In this document: positions 24,477 through 33,593 of the stretch, in pieces
Layout of the letters: each line of letters starts with the position of its first letter
Position numbering within the stretch: the stretch's first letter is position 1
Assembly (NCBI RefSeq): GCF_001661915.1
Contig: NZ_LYWY01000006.1
Span: 186,001-250,000 of the forward strand
Length of the DNA stretch: 64,000 nt
Direction of reading: 5' to 3'
Source of the DNA: Croceicoccus pelagius
Lineage (GTDB): Bacteria > Pseudomonadota > Alphaproteobacteria > Sphingomonadales > Sphingomonadaceae
Notes under the pieces: model-generated
Database searches by the model: none
Seen by the model: only the letters and a program-made list of their open reading frames with translations
Told to the model about the DNA's origin: nothing
Position numbers and translations under genes: made by a program

Positions 24477-27386
24477 TTACGGCAGCTTGTAACCCTCCGG
24501 CACGATCGCGACCTCGAAAGACTTGTCATTGAGCAGGAAGGCCTGCGCCAGCGCCTGCATCGCTTCTGGCGAGGTGCTCGAATAGTCGTTGAGGATCGTC
24601 CTCACGGCCAGCGCGCGGTTAGGATCGTTGGCGGTTCCGGCCAGCTCGCGCAGCCAGAAACCGTTGCCGCTCGATGCACGGCTGATCAGCTGGCGCAGCG
24701 GTTCGGTCACGCGGGAGATTTCCTCCCCGCTCGGCGGCGCGGCGGCAAGGTCAGCCGCAATCTTGCGCGATTCCTCGAAGAAGGCGGGTACCGCGTCAGG
24801 TGTCAATTGCGCCATGGCAAGGATCATGCCGCCGTCCTTGCGATCAAGCGGCCAGCGCGAGCCGACATTGGGCGCGTAGCTTGCGCCCAAACGTTCGCGC
24901 ATCGCATCGAACAGGCGATTGTTGAAGATCTGCGCCAGGATCTCGAGCTGGCGCGAAACGCGGACGCCTTCGCGCCCTGCGCCAGTCGGCCAGCCAATGA
25001 CAGCCGCAGCCTGATCGGCATCGCCGCGGTGGGTCAGCACGATCGGGGTGCTGGTGGGCGCAGGCTCCTTCGACAGGTTGATATCTGCGCTCGCCTCCTC
25101 TCGGGGGGCAAGCGCGCCGAACGTGCGGCTCAGCGCGGCAAGCGCCTCATCACGCTGGATATCGCCGAAAATCTCGACCTGCACCGGCCCACTGGCGAGG
25201 ATCGGCTCCCACACCTTGCGGAAGCCTGCCATGTCGGTCTTCTTCAGCTCCTCGGGCGTTGGCGTTGCGAAACGCGGGTCGCCGCCACGCAGGATCTGTT
25301 CGAGATCGCGGCTCATCACGCCATTGGGACTGGTGGCATAGCTGTCATAACCCATTTCGAGCGCGGCCTTGGCGCGCAGCACCGGGTTCGCGTCCCAGCG
25401 CGGATCGGACAGCTTGGCAGCGAAAAGATAGAGCTGGTCTTCGAGATCCGCAGCACGCGTTTCCGCGCCGAAGACGAATTCGCTGTCCTCGATCGAGAAG
25501 TCGAGGCCCATCTTCCGGCCATTGGAAATCTGGTCGAGATCGTCCTGCGACAATTCGCCCATTCCGGTGCCCATCAGGGCGAACTCACCCAGCGAGATAT
25601 AGGGCGCATCGTCCTTGCCGAACGCCTCGTAGCCCTCGCCAAAGCGGACGCGGACCGAAACGCGCCCCGGTTCGGCATCGCTTTGCCAGACGAGCGCGTT
25701 GACGCCGTTCGACAGCTTGACGGTCTCGATCTCGAGCACGCCGATGGGCGCGACCGAAGTCACCGTACCAGGCGTGCCGATGGCGGGAAGGTCGGCGAAC
25801 GAAACCTGCTTGTCCTCGAGCCGGGCCGAGGCGTCGGCCTCTACCGGTGCGAGCATGGCTGCGCGAAAAGCGGCTTCGTCGCCGCTTGCCACATCGGGCA
25901 CGTTCATCACGCCGCGCAGGACCGATCCGGTAAACAGCGCACGGGTGTGGTCCTGCACGATTGCGGGCGTGACCTTGCCTTTCATGCTGCGAAGCACGTT
26001 GAGCACGGTATCGGGCGCGGCCACGGTTTCGCGGATGTCGACGGCCTGCACGACATTGTCGGCAAGATCGGTCGCCTGCTGCACGGCCTGCGTCTCGACA
26101 CCAATGGAGAAGGCGTTTTCGAACTCGTTAAGCTCACGCGTGATTTCCGCCTCGCTAGGCGGGGTGGTAAGCGCGTCGGCTATCACGGCGCGCACGTCGG
26201 CCAGCGCGGCGCGCCAGTCGTTGCCGAGCGGGGTGATCGACACGAACGTCATGTCGGCGCTGCGGCTGACGTCGTCCTGCCCGATCTGCGCGGCAAGGAA
26301 GCTGCCGCCTGCGCGCGCCTTGTTTTCCAGCCTGCGGTTGATGATCGACATGGCAAGCTGATCGGTCAGCAGGCCCTCGTTATAGACGATGGTGTCGGCC
26401 ACCTTCTCCCACGGGCGCATGATCGTGTAGCTGATCGAGACCGGCAGGTCTGGTTCGTGCAGCACTGTCAGCTTGTCGACCGGAGCAAGCGCGCCCGCTG
26501 CCGCCCTGGCATCGGGGCCAGGCGTCGGCGCACCGAAATCGGGCGCGGGCACGGGTTCGCCCTTCGCATCCCAGTCGCCGAAATGCTTTTCGAGCAACTG
26601 GACCATCACTGCCGGATCGAGATCGCCCGCCACCGAGATCACGGTGTTTTCGGGCCGGTACCACCGCTTGTAGAAGGCGCGAACGCTCTTCTGGTTGGCG
26701 GCCTCAAGCGTTTCGACGGTGCCGATCGGGCTGCGTTCGGCAAGGCCCATGCCGGCAAAATAGGTCTCGCGCGTCGCATCTGCCGCACGTTTGCCCGCGC
26801 CGCCGCGTTCACGGCGCTCGGCAAGAACGATCGGAACCTCGGTGCGTACCCCGCTTTCCGAAAGGGTCGGCGCCTCGATCATGCCCGACAAGAGGCGGAA
26901 CGTCTCGTCCGCCTTGGCAACGTCGATGCCCGGCACGTCGAGCTTGTATACGGTGTGCGTCGGCGTCGTTTCCGCGTTGGTATCCGAGCCAAAAGTCGCC
27001 CCCAGTTCCTGCCAGCGGGGAATCGTCTCCCCTTCCTTCAGGTAGCGGGACTGGCGGAAGACGAGGTGTTCGATGAGGTGGGCAAAGCCGCGCTCGCTGT
27101 CCTGTTCGTGCAAGCTGCCTGCATCCACGCGCACGCGAACCGAAAGCTGTTCTTGTGGCACCTCGTTGAAACGCACCGCATAGCGCACGCCGTTCGACAG
27201 TTCGCCGAACGTCCATTCGGTGTCGGGCGGAATGTCGCTGCCGCGATAGATCCACGGGCGTTCCTGGTCCACCTGCGGCCATTCACGCTGCGCTTCGGCA
27301 GAAGGTGCGGGCTGCGCAATGGCGGTGGTGGCGAGGAGTGAGAAGATCAGCGCACAGGCAGGTGCGGCACGTTTCAGGAAGGTCAT
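24477..27386 (-). CDS. M16 family zinc metallopeptidase, exported, two-domain
   Basis: Predicted 969-residue peptidase of the pitrilysin/insulinase type with a signal peptide (ACALIFSLLATTAIAQ at ~10-25). The inverted zinc motif HLIEH is at 103-107, followed by the third ligand Glu further on, and the RYA(V)RFNEVPQEQLSVRVRV strand precedes it. The later half repeats the M16 fold without an active site, as usual. The PqqL-like size fits a periplasmic peptidase. It lies 122 bp upstream of DAHP synthase on the same strand and is divergent from the nfu gene. Confidence 0.92.
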   Translation of the reverse strand: MTFLKRAAPACALIFSLLATTAIAQPAPSAEAQREWPQVDQERPWIYRGSDIPPDTEWTFGELSNGVRYAVRFNEVPQEQLSVRVRVDAGSLHEQDSERGFAHLIEHLVFRQSRYLKEGETIPRWQELGATFGSDTNAETTPTHTVYKLDVPGIDVAKADETFRLLSGMIEAPTLSESGVRTEVPIVLAERRERGGAGKRAADATRETYFAGMGLAERSPIGTVETLEAANQKSVRAFYKRWYRPENTVISVAGDLDPAVMVQLLEKHFGDWDAKGEPVPAPDFGAPTPGPDARAAAGALAPVDKLTVLHEPDLPVSISYTIMRPWEKVADTIVYNEGLLTDQLAMSIINRRLENKARAGGSFLAAQIGQDDVSRSADMTFVSITPLGNDWRAALADVRAVIADALTTPPSEAEITRELNEFENAFSIGVETQAVQQATDLADNVVQAVDIRETVAAPDTVLNVLRSMKGKVTPAIVQDHTRALFTGSVLRGVMNVPDVASGDEAAFRAAMLAPVEADASARLEDKQVSFADLPAIGTPGTVTSVAPIGVLEIETVKLSNGVNALVWQSDAEPGRVSVRVRFGEGYEAFGKDDAPYISLGEFALMGTGMGELSQDDLDQISNGRKMGLDFSIEDSEFVFGAETRAADLEDQLYLFAAKLSDPRWDANPVLRAKAALEMGYDSYATSPNGVMSRDLEQILRGGDPRFATPTPEELKKTDMAGFRKVWEPILASGPVQVEIFGDIQRDEALAALSRTFGALAPREEASADINLSKEPAPTSTPIVLTHRGDADQAAAVIGWPTGAGREGVRVSRQLEILAQIFNNRLFDAMRERLGASYAPNVGSRWPLDRKDGGMILAMAQLTPDAVPAFFEESRKIAADLAAAPPSGEEISRVTEPLRQLISRASSGNGFWLRELAGTANDPNRALAVRTILNDYSSTSPEAMQALAQAFLLNDKSFEVAIVPEGYKLP

Positions 27387-27502
27387 GGGACCCGATATAT
27401 GGGCTGCCAGCGTGAAGCGCCAGTGAACATGGCTGTCATCCCGCGCACAAAAGGCATAGAATGAACGCTTGATCCCTGACGGAAGGGGCCTAAATCGTCG
27501 CC

Positions 27503-28078
27503 ATGTTCATCGAAACCGAAACCACGCCCAACCCCGCCACGCTGAAGTTCCTGCCCGGACGGCAGGTCATGCCCAGCGGCACGCGCGAATTCACCGATCC
27601 CGACGCTGCGGAAGTATCGCCGCTGGCCTCTGCTCTTTTCTCGCTCGGCGATGTGACCGGCGTGTTCTTCGGCAGCGACTTCGTGTCGGTCAGCGTCGCA
27701 CCGGGCGTGCAGTGGGCGGACCTCAAACCGCAGGTCGTGGCCATCCTGCTCGACCATTTCGTCTCGGGCGCACCGCTGTTCACAGGCGGCGATGCAGGCG
27801 ACATCGCCGTTCCGGCGGAAGATGCCGACATGGGCGACGATCCGGCCGATGCCGATGTCGTCGCACAAATCCGCGAACTGATCGAAACCCGTGTTCGCCC
27901 CGCAGTGGCGGGCGATGGCGGCGACATCATCTATCGCGGTTTCCGCGAGGGCGTCGTCTTCCTGACGATGCAGGGTGCCTGCGCAGGCTGCCCGTCTTCG
28001 ACCCAGACGCTGAAGCACGGGATCGAGGGGCTTTTGAAGCACTACGTTCCCGAAGTGACCGAGGTTCGCGCCGCCTGA
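27503..28078 (+). CDS. Nfu/NifU-type Fe-S cluster scaffold or carrier protein
   Basis: Predicted 191-residue protein with a Nfu N-terminal domain (MFIETETTPNPATLKFLPGR) and a NifU C-terminal domain (VRPAVAGDGGDIIYRGF, then Cys160-x2-Cys163 in GACAGCPSS). The CxxC ligates a 4Fe-4S cluster in a dimer that is handed to target apoproteins. Same gene order (nfu, tsaB, rimI) is common in alphaproteobacteria. tsaB follows after 21 bp. Confidence 0.93.
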   Translation: MFIETETTPNPATLKFLPGRQVMPSGTREFTDPDAAEVSPLASALFSLGDVTGVFFGSDFVSVSVAPGVQWADLKPQVVAILLDHFVSGAPLFTGGDAGDIAVPAEDADMGDDPADADVVAQIRELIETRVRPAVAGDGGDIIYRGFREGVVFLTMQGACAGCPSSTQTLKHGIEGLLKHYVPEVTEVRAA

Positions 28079-28099
28079 CCGGCCAAATCTGCTGACGTC

Positions 28100-28726
28100 A
28101 TGACGCGGACACTCGTGATCGACAGCGCGACCGACGCTTGCTCGGCTGCTCTTTTCGAGGGCAGCGAATGCCTTGCGGGCGAGTGGTTCCAGCTTGGCCG
28201 AGGCCATGCCGAACGCCTTGTGCCGATGATCGGCGCGCTACCTGAAAAGGGCCGTGCCGACCGCGTCGTCGTAGCGCTGGGGCCGGGCAGTTTCACGGGC
28301 ATCCGTGTCGGACTTGCTGCAGCCAGGGCACTGGCCCTGGCGTGGAAAGCGGACCTATTCGGCTATCACACACCCGCCCTGCTCGCTGCCCAGGCGCGGG
28401 CCGAGCATGGCGCGGTGCCGGTCGCGGTAGTGAATACCGGCGGCCATGGCGAGTGGTTCGTCGAGGAGTTCGAAGCCGACGGCTCCAGCCTCGCACCGGT
28501 GCGATCGCTCCGCCCAGACGATGCGGCATCGCAGATCGGCGCAGACCTCGTCGTCGGCAGCCAGGCTGGGTCATTGGTAAACTTGCGAGGGACCGGCACG
28601 GCGCAGGCAATGCTGCCCGATGCGCGGCGTTTCGCTGAACTGCCCGAAAGCGCTCTCACCCGCGATGTGCGCCCCGCCTATGGCCGTGCGCCAGATGCAA
28701 AGCTGCCCGGCAGGAAAATGCCATGA
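28100..28726 (+). CDS. tsaB: tRNA threonylcarbamoyladenosine biosynthesis protein TsaB
   Basis: Predicted 208-residue ASKHA-fold protein that partners TsaD and TsaE in making t6A37 of tRNAs. LVIDSATDACSAALF and VVVALGPGSFTGIRVGLAAARALAL are TsaB blocks, and the family's shortened C-terminus matches. The last bases overlap rimI as ATGA (28723-28726). TsaB lacks the metal site of TsaD, as expected. Confidence 0.93.
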   Translation: MTRTLVIDSATDACSAALFEGSECLAGEWFQLGRGHAERLVPMIGALPEKGRADRVVVALGPGSFTGIRVGLAAARALALAWKADLFGYHTPALLAAQARAEHGAVPVAVVNTGGHGEWFVEEFEADGSSLAPVRSLRPDDAASQIGADLVVGSQAGSLVNLRGTGTAQAMLPDARRFAELPESALTRDVRPAYGRAPDAKLPGRKMP

Positions 28727-29223
28727 GACCGACCGCGCCCGAAATGGACGGCATGATGTCGGTCATGCTCTCCGCATTCGATCCAGCATTCGGCGAAGCA
28801 TGGAACGAGCGGCAGCTGGCATCTGCCATGCTCATCCCCGGCACGCGCTTTGCGATGATCGACGCGCATGGCGTGCTGGGCCCGCCCTCACCTTCCGTAC
28901 CCACCGCCGGCTTCTACCTCACGCGGCAGGTCGTGGATGAAGAAGAGCTACTGCTGATCGCGGTCGATCCCGAGTATCGAAGACTTGGTCTTGGCTCGCG
29001 GTTACTTGAGCACCTCCTTGCAAACGCTCAGGAAAGAGGGACTGCGCGCCTGTTTCTCGAAATGCGCGCCGACAATCCGGCAGAGCATTTCTATCGCCGC
29101 TACGGCTTCGAACAGGTCGGTTTGCGGCGGGACTACTATCGCGGTGCCGACGGGCGGCTGCGCGATGCAAAGACATTTGCAAGGACGTTAGTTCAAGTAA
29201 TCGAATTGCGCAGCGCACAATAA
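28723..29223 (+). CDS. rimI: GNAT acetyltransferase of the RimI type
   Basis: Predicted 166-residue acetyltransferase: LLLIAVDPEYRRLGLGSRLL has the acetyl-CoA loop R-R-L-G-L-G, and LFLEMRADNPAEHFYRRYGFEQVGLRRDYY is the RimI motif B with the conserved Tyr. RimI acetylates ribosomal protein S18. The start overlaps the tsaB stop (ATGA), the arrangement found in many bacteria. The substrate is inferred from family and neighbour. Confidence 0.88.
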   Translation: MRPTAPEMDGMMSVMLSAFDPAFGEAWNERQLASAMLIPGTRFAMIDAHGVLGPPSPSVPTAGFYLTRQVVDEEELLLIAVDPEYRRLGLGSRLLEHLLANAQERGTARLFLEMRADNPAEHFYRRYGFEQVGLRRDYYRGADGRLRDAKTFARTLVQVIELRSAQ

Positions 29224-29266
29224 TCGAAAATAGCGCAGGCAAGTCGAACCGCGCTTCAGGAACAAT

Positions 29267-29281
29267 GTATCGAATTGATAC
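29267..29281. promoter_or_regulatory. Palindrome upstream of the mucR promoter (candidate MucR operator)
   Basis: GTATC-GAATT-GATAC is a 15-bp AT-rich palindrome 22 bp before the likely -35 of mucR. MucR/Ros proteins bind AT-rich, often repeated sites and control their own genes. Position makes autoregulation plausible; no experiment supports it here. Confidence 0.4.
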
Positions 29282-29302
29282 TTAAGAGTGGTTCACAGGG
29301 AC

Positions 29303-29331
29303 TTGTTGTCGGGGGACATGCGCCCTATAAG
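29303..29331 (+). promoter_or_regulatory. Sigma-70-like promoter of mucR
   Basis: TTGTTG (29303-29308), a 17-bp spacer and TATAAG (29326-29331) resemble -35 and -10 boxes; transcription would start ~80 bases before the mucR ATG. Supported by consensus match only. Confidence 0.5.
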
Positions 29332-29418
29332 TGGCTGCGAGACGGACACTCGCGGCCTTCCACCATATTTCGCCGATCGGCGAAAACGCCTGAGTTCGTG
29401 ATCGCAAAGGACACAGAA

Positions 29419-29856
29419 ATGGACAATTCCGCCCCGGACATGACGGAAACCCTCATCACGCTTACTTCGGATATCGTTGCCGCCCACGTCAGCAACAACC
29501 CCGTCGAAGTTTCCGACGTACCGACCCTCATCAACAACATCTACAACGCGCTTGCCGGCCTTGGTTCCGAACCGGCCGAAGAAGAAACGCCGCCGGAACC
29601 GGCCGTTTCGATCCGCTCTTCTGTCAAGCCCGACTACATCGTCTGCCTTGAAGACGGCAAGAAGCTCAAGATGCTCAAGCGCCACCTGATGACGCACTAC
29701 AACATGACGCCGGAAGAATATCGTGCGCGCTGGAATCTGCCCGCCGACTATCCGATGGTCGCCCCGAACTACGCCGAAAAGCGCCGCGAACTGGCCAAGA
29801 AGATCGGCCTGGGTCGCAAGCCGGGCCGCCGCAAGGCCGCCGCCAAGAAATCCTGA
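29419..29856 (+). CDS. MucR/Ros family zinc-finger transcriptional regulator
   Basis: Predicted 145-residue regulator of the alphaproteobacterial Ros/MucR type, controlling exopolysaccharide, motility and similar genes in relatives. The DNA-binding region holds Cys76, Asp79, His89 and His93 (VCLEDGKKLKMLKRHLMTHY, C-x2-D-x9-H-x3-H), so one zinc ligand is Asp instead of Cys, a variant known in some Ros homologues. MTPEEYRARWNLPADYPMVAP is fully conserved. ATG 29419 has AAAGGA upstream; longer frame excluded. An upstream promoter and palindrome are listed separately. The C-terminus is Lys/Arg-rich. Confidence 0.92.
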   Translation: MDNSAPDMTETLITLTSDIVAAHVSNNPVEVSDVPTLINNIYNALAGLGSEPAEEETPPEPAVSIRSSVKPDYIVCLEDGKKLKMLKRHLMTHYNMTPEEYRARWNLPADYPMVAPNYAEKRRELAKKIGLGRKPGRRKAAAKKS

Positions 29857-29872
29857 GGGATTTGAGGGTTCG

Positions 29873-29927
29873 GGCGGTTGCGCTATTGCGGATCAACGGA
29901 CTATGGTCCGCGCTTCAGCCAACCGCC
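29873..29927 (+). other. Structured intercistronic hairpin between mucR and fur
   Basis: GGCGGTTG (29873-29880) is inverted as CAACCGCC (29920-29927), and GCGGA (29888-29892) pairs with TCCGC (29907-29911) inside it. No T-run follows, so it is not a classical terminator. It could separate mucR mRNA from the fur message or affect fur translation. Confidence 0.35.
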
Positions 29928-29970
29928 TGCAACCTGCCGACCGGCGTAAATCGAAAGAACTGACCGACCG

Positions 29971-30390
29971 GTGCCCAATCGTATCGACATCGAAGCAGTC
30001 TGTGCCGAACGCGGCCTTCGCATAACGGACCAGCGCCGCGTGATCGCTCGCGTCCTGTCCGATAGTGAGGACCACCCCGACGTGGAACTGCTGCATTCGC
30101 GTGCGTCTGCCATCGATCCGCGCATTTCGATCGCCACGGTCTACCGCACCGTCCGCCTGTTCGAAGAGGCCGGTATCCTCGACCGCCACGACTTCGGCGA
30201 TGGCCGCGCCCGTTACGAAGCCGCGCCCGAGGCTCACCACGATCACCTGATCGACGTCGAGACCGGCAAGGTCGTCGAATTCGTCGATCCCGAGCTTGAA
30301 GCGTTGCAGCGCCAGATCGCCGAACGCCTCGGCTTCCGCCTCGTCGACCACCGGATGGAACTTTACGGCGTAAAGCTGGAACGGGACTGA
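29971..30390 (+). CDS. fur: Fur family transcriptional regulator
   Basis: Predicted 139-residue Fur-type repressor: winged-helix with GLRITDQRRVIARVLSDSEDHPDVELLHSRA and ISIATVYRTVRLFEEAGIL, then the metal site HHDHLID (His89, His90, His92) and ETGKVVEF. The C-terminal CxxC pairs of many Fur proteins are absent, as in several alphaproteobacterial forms, so Fur, Mur or Zur function cannot be told apart; Fur is the likeliest. GTG start with the family N-terminus. It sits between mucR and plsC. Confidence 0.86.
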   Translation: MPNRIDIEAVCAERGLRITDQRRVIARVLSDSEDHPDVELLHSRASAIDPRISIATVYRTVRLFEEAGILDRHDFGDGRARYEAAPEAHHDHLIDVETGKVVEFVDPELEALQRQIAERLGFRLVDHRMELYGVKLERD

Positions 30391-30394
30391 TCCT

Positions 30395-31114
30395 GTGCGC
30401 CGACTGCGGATTGCGGGCCGGCTGATCGCGCTGATCGGCTGGCTTCTGCTCTGCATTCCCGCCTACATTCTCTCGCGCCTGGTCACGCGCCGCCGCATCG
30501 TGCCGCGCATTTTCCTTGGCGGGGTTGCCCGCATGATGGGCGTGCGGATTGCGACGACCGGCGAACTGGAGCCGCGCGCGATCCTGCTCGCCAATCACCT
30601 CAGCTGGCTCGACATCCCGATCGTCGCCGCCTGCACCGGCAGCGCCTTTGTTGGCCATGACGGAATCGCGCAGAGCAAGTTCCTGAAGTGGCTGGCCGAA
30701 ATGAACGACACCGTCTTCATCGCCCGCACCCGCCGCCAGACCGTGACGCGCCAGATCGAACAGGTACGTGAGGCGCTGGACAATTCGCACGTTCTGACGC
30801 TGTTTCCCGAAGGAACGACGAGCGACGGCAAGGACCTGCTGCCACTCAAGAGCTCGCTCCTTTCCGCGATCGACCCTGCACCCGAAGGCGTTGCGGTTCA
30901 GCCGGTCTTTCTCGATTTCGGCACGGCTGCGCAGGAAATCGCTTGGGTGGGCGACGAACCGGGGCTCGACAACTTCTTCAAGGTGCTGGGCAGGCACGGG
31001 CCTTTGGACATTACCGTGCATTTCCTGCCCCCGCTGACGGGCGAAAGCCTTGCCGGGCGCAAGACAATCGCCGCGGCCACGCGCCGCGCGCTCGAACGGG
31101 CGATGGGCCAGTAG
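30395..31114 (+). CDS. plsC: 1-acyl-sn-glycerol-3-phosphate acyltransferase (PlsC type)
   Basis: Predicted 239-residue membrane-bound acyltransferase of phospholipid synthesis. One N-terminal membrane helix (ALIGWLLLCIPAYILS) precedes the H-x4-D catalytic motif NHLSWLD (His68, Asp73) and the FPEGTTSDG glycerol-phosphate site. GTG start at 30395, 4 bp after fur. miaB follows after 56 bp. Confidence 0.9.
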   Translation: MRRLRIAGRLIALIGWLLLCIPAYILSRLVTRRRIVPRIFLGGVARMMGVRIATTGELEPRAILLANHLSWLDIPIVAACTGSAFVGHDGIAQSKFLKWLAEMNDTVFIARTRRQTVTRQIEQVREALDNSHVLTLFPEGTTSDGKDLLPLKSSLLSAIDPAPEGVAVQPVFLDFGTAAQEIAWVGDEPGLDNFFKVLGRHGPLDITVHFLPPLTGESLAGRKTIAAATRRALERAMGQ

Positions 31115-31170
31115 AAACTTACCCCTCGCGCGATCTTCAAATGCGCGCCGAAAGCGCGTAAGGGCGCCCC

Positions 31171-32499
31171 ATGAACAAGGTCTCCACCCCCAAAAGTTTC
31201 CGCGTTAAAAGCTTCGGCTGCCAGATGAACGTCTATGACGGCGAGCGCATGGCCGAACTTCTGGGCGCGCAGGGCATGGAAGCGGCAGTCGAAGGCGAAG
31301 ACGCCGATCTCGTCGTGCTCAACACCTGCCACATCCGCGAAAAGGCGGCAGAGAAGGTCTATTCCGATATTGGCCGGATCGTGAAGGATTGGGGCCGGGA
31401 CGACGGCTCCAGCCCGCTGATCGCGGTCGCCGGTTGCGTCGCGCAGGCCGAAGGCGAAGAGATCATGAAACGCGCCAAGGACGTCCGCATGGTCGTCGGC
31501 CCGCAGGCCTATCACCGCCTGCCCGAAATGATCGAAAAGGCCAGCGCGGGCGAGCGCGTGACCGATACCGACATGCCCGCAGAGGCGAAGTTCGGCGCCC
31601 TCCCCGCACGCCGCAAGCGTGCGCCGAGCGCGTTCCTGACGGTACAGGAGGGCTGCGACAAGTTCTGCACTTACTGCGTCGTGCCCTATACCCGCGGTGC
31701 GGAAATATCGCGTCCGTTCAGCGATCTGATCAAAGAAGCGCAGAAACTGGTCGAACAGGGCGCGCGCGAACTAACCCTGCTGGGCCAGAATGTGAATGCA
31801 TGGACCGGCGAAGATGCGAAGGGCGGCGACATCGGCCTCGACGGACTGATCCGCGAACTGGCCAAGCTGCCCGATCTGGCGCGCATCCGTTACACCACCA
31901 GCCACCCCAACGACATGACCGACGCCCTGATTGCGGCGCATGGCGAAGTGGACAAGCTGATGCCTTACCTGCACTTGCCCGTGCAGGCCGGTAGCGACCC
32001 GATCCTTGCCGCGATGAACCGCAGCCACACCGCCGAAAGCTACATCCGCCTGATCGAGCGCGTGCGCGAGGCCCGCCCCGACATCGCGATCAGCGGCGAC
32101 TTCATCGTCGGCTTCCCTGGCGAGACCGATGCCGACTTCGAAGCGACGATGCAGATGGTGGCCACGATCCGCTATGCCGCTGCCTTCAGCTTCAAGTACT
32201 CGCCCCGCCCCGGCACCCCTGCCGCGACGATGGAAGATCAGGTCGCGGTCGAAGTGATGGATGAGCGGTTGCAGCGCCTTCAGGCCGCGATCACCCGCGA
32301 CCAGTTCGCCTTCAACAAGGCGAGCGTCGGCAAGACCTGTCAGGTACTCGTCGAACGTCAGGGCCGCCGCGAAGGCCAGTGGCTGGGCAAGACGCCGTGG
32401 CTGCAGTCCGCGCACTTTACCGGCGACTATAAGGTCGGCGATCTGGTCGAGGTCGAACTGCTCGAGGCCGGTCCCAACTCTCTTTCGGCGCGCGCATAG
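31171..32499 (+). CDS. miaB: tRNA-2-methylthio-N6-dimethylallyladenosine synthase MiaB
   Basis: Predicted 442-residue radical-SAM methylthiotransferase that adds a methylthio group to i6A37 of tRNAs. Three N-terminal cysteines (Cys17, Cys53, Cys89) ligate the auxiliary cluster and Cys162-x3-Cys166-x2-Cys169 (CDKFCTYC) the SAM cluster; TSHPNDM and RPGTPAAT-like sequence follow, and the C-terminal TRAM domain ends the protein. Same order plsC-miaB-phoH is conserved in alphaproteobacteria. Two Fe-S clusters and a nearby nfu gene fit. Confidence 0.96.
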   Translation: MNKVSTPKSFRVKSFGCQMNVYDGERMAELLGAQGMEAAVEGEDADLVVLNTCHIREKAAEKVYSDIGRIVKDWGRDDGSSPLIAVAGCVAQAEGEEIMKRAKDVRMVVGPQAYHRLPEMIEKASAGERVTDTDMPAEAKFGALPARRKRAPSAFLTVQEGCDKFCTYCVVPYTRGAEISRPFSDLIKEAQKLVEQGARELTLLGQNVNAWTGEDAKGGDIGLDGLIRELAKLPDLARIRYTTSHPNDMTDALIAAHGEVDKLMPYLHLPVQAGSDPILAAMNRSHTAESYIRLIERVREARPDIAISGDFIVGFPGETDADFEATMQMVATIRYAAAFSFKYSPRPGTPAATMEDQVAVEVMDERLQRLQAAITRDQFAFNKASVGKTCQVLVERQGRREGQWLGKTPWLQSAHFTGDYKVGDLVEVELLEAGPNSLSARA

Positions 32500-32557
32500 T
32501 GAAATAGGTGGTTACCCGCCTTGCAAGGACCGGCAATTGTGCGATGATGGTCGGGTA

Positions 32558-33451
32558 ATGTCCCGACCCAAATCCCTGAAATACATCGCGATTGTCGCCG
32601 TTCTCGCGGCTGCCGCCTGCAATTCAGGCGAGGCGGAAACACCCGTCCCTGCGCCCAGCCCGACCGTCACGGCGACGCCGACGCCGGTACCGGTGGCTCC
32701 GCAAGGCGGTGGCCTGCTCGACGAAGGCTTCGCCCCCATCGCCTTCGACCTTGCAGGGACGAGCTGGCTGGTGATTGCCATCGACGGTGAGCCGCTGGCC
32801 GAACGCTATTCCGATCTGGCCACCGTCCACTTTACGCAGTCAATGCTCCACTGGCAGGGCTGCAACTACCACGAAGGGCTCTACGTGCGCAGCCGGACCA
32901 GCTTTGCCGCTGGCCGGACGGTCGCAACGCAGATCGCCTGCCCCGACAGCACTCCCGATCCGGCCATGGCGCAAGTGCTGGGCGGGCGCCCGCTCATCGG
33001 AAGCAATTCCGAGGGCAAGCTTCAACTCGCTGTCGAAGGCCGCAGGCTGACCCTGTCGCAGATCGACAAACGCTACAACGAACCGCCCGCCCCGCCGCTG
33101 GAGGCCGGGCCCTTCCGCCTGATGACCGCAGAGGGCGGGACGCATCCGCCGGTACTCTCGTTCAAGGGCGGTACGTTCTCGATCTGGCTAGATTGTCCGG
33201 GCGCGGTAAGTGGACAGGCTCGGGTCGATGATGGCCGGATGCGCACCGGCAAGGTCGAGGCATCGCAGTGCGAAACCCACCGCCCGACCGCGCGGCGCGC
33301 GCTGGAAACATTCTTCAAGGGATCACCCACCATCGCGCGCGGGCCAAACGGCGAACTGATGCTGAGCGACGGCGATACGATCATCCAGGGTCAGCAGTGC
33401 TATCCCGACCCCAGCGGCTGCGCGCACGCGGCGGCAGAGCCCACCGTTTAG
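32558..33451 (+). CDS. META-domain lipoprotein
   Basis: Predicted 297-residue lipoprotein: signal YIAIVAVLAAAAC with the lipidated Cys at ~21, then a low-complexity PTPVPAPSPT linker and a META (HslJ-like) fold (FDLAGTSWLVIAIDGEPLAE, HWQGCNYHEGLYV). A second half repeats similar beta structure (VLSFKGGTFSIWLDCPG). Envelope-localised; function unknown. It is inserted between miaB and phoH, a place it does not occupy in many relatives. ATG 32558 follows a weak ribosome-binding site. Confidence 0.82.
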   Translation: MSRPKSLKYIAIVAVLAAAACNSGEAETPVPAPSPTVTATPTPVPVAPQGGGLLDEGFAPIAFDLAGTSWLVIAIDGEPLAERYSDLATVHFTQSMLHWQGCNYHEGLYVRSRTSFAAGRTVATQIACPDSTPDPAMAQVLGGRPLIGSNSEGKLQLAVEGRRLTLSQIDKRYNEPPAPPLEAGPFRLMTAEGGTHPPVLSFKGGTFSIWLDCPGAVSGQARVDDGRMRTGKVEASQCETHRPTARRALETFFKGSPTIARGPNGELMLSDGDTIIQGQQCYPDPSGCAHAAAEPTV

Positions 33452-33579
33452 CCAGGGCGAAATCTGCATGGGGCATAGTGCATTTGCACACCTTGCCACC
33501 GGCCCGAGGTATCCTATCTTCAACACATACCCGAGTCGCCCCGGGCCGTTGCCCGGTCGGCAGGAACGAAGGAGCATTC

Positions 33580-33593
33580 GTGGGGAACATCGT

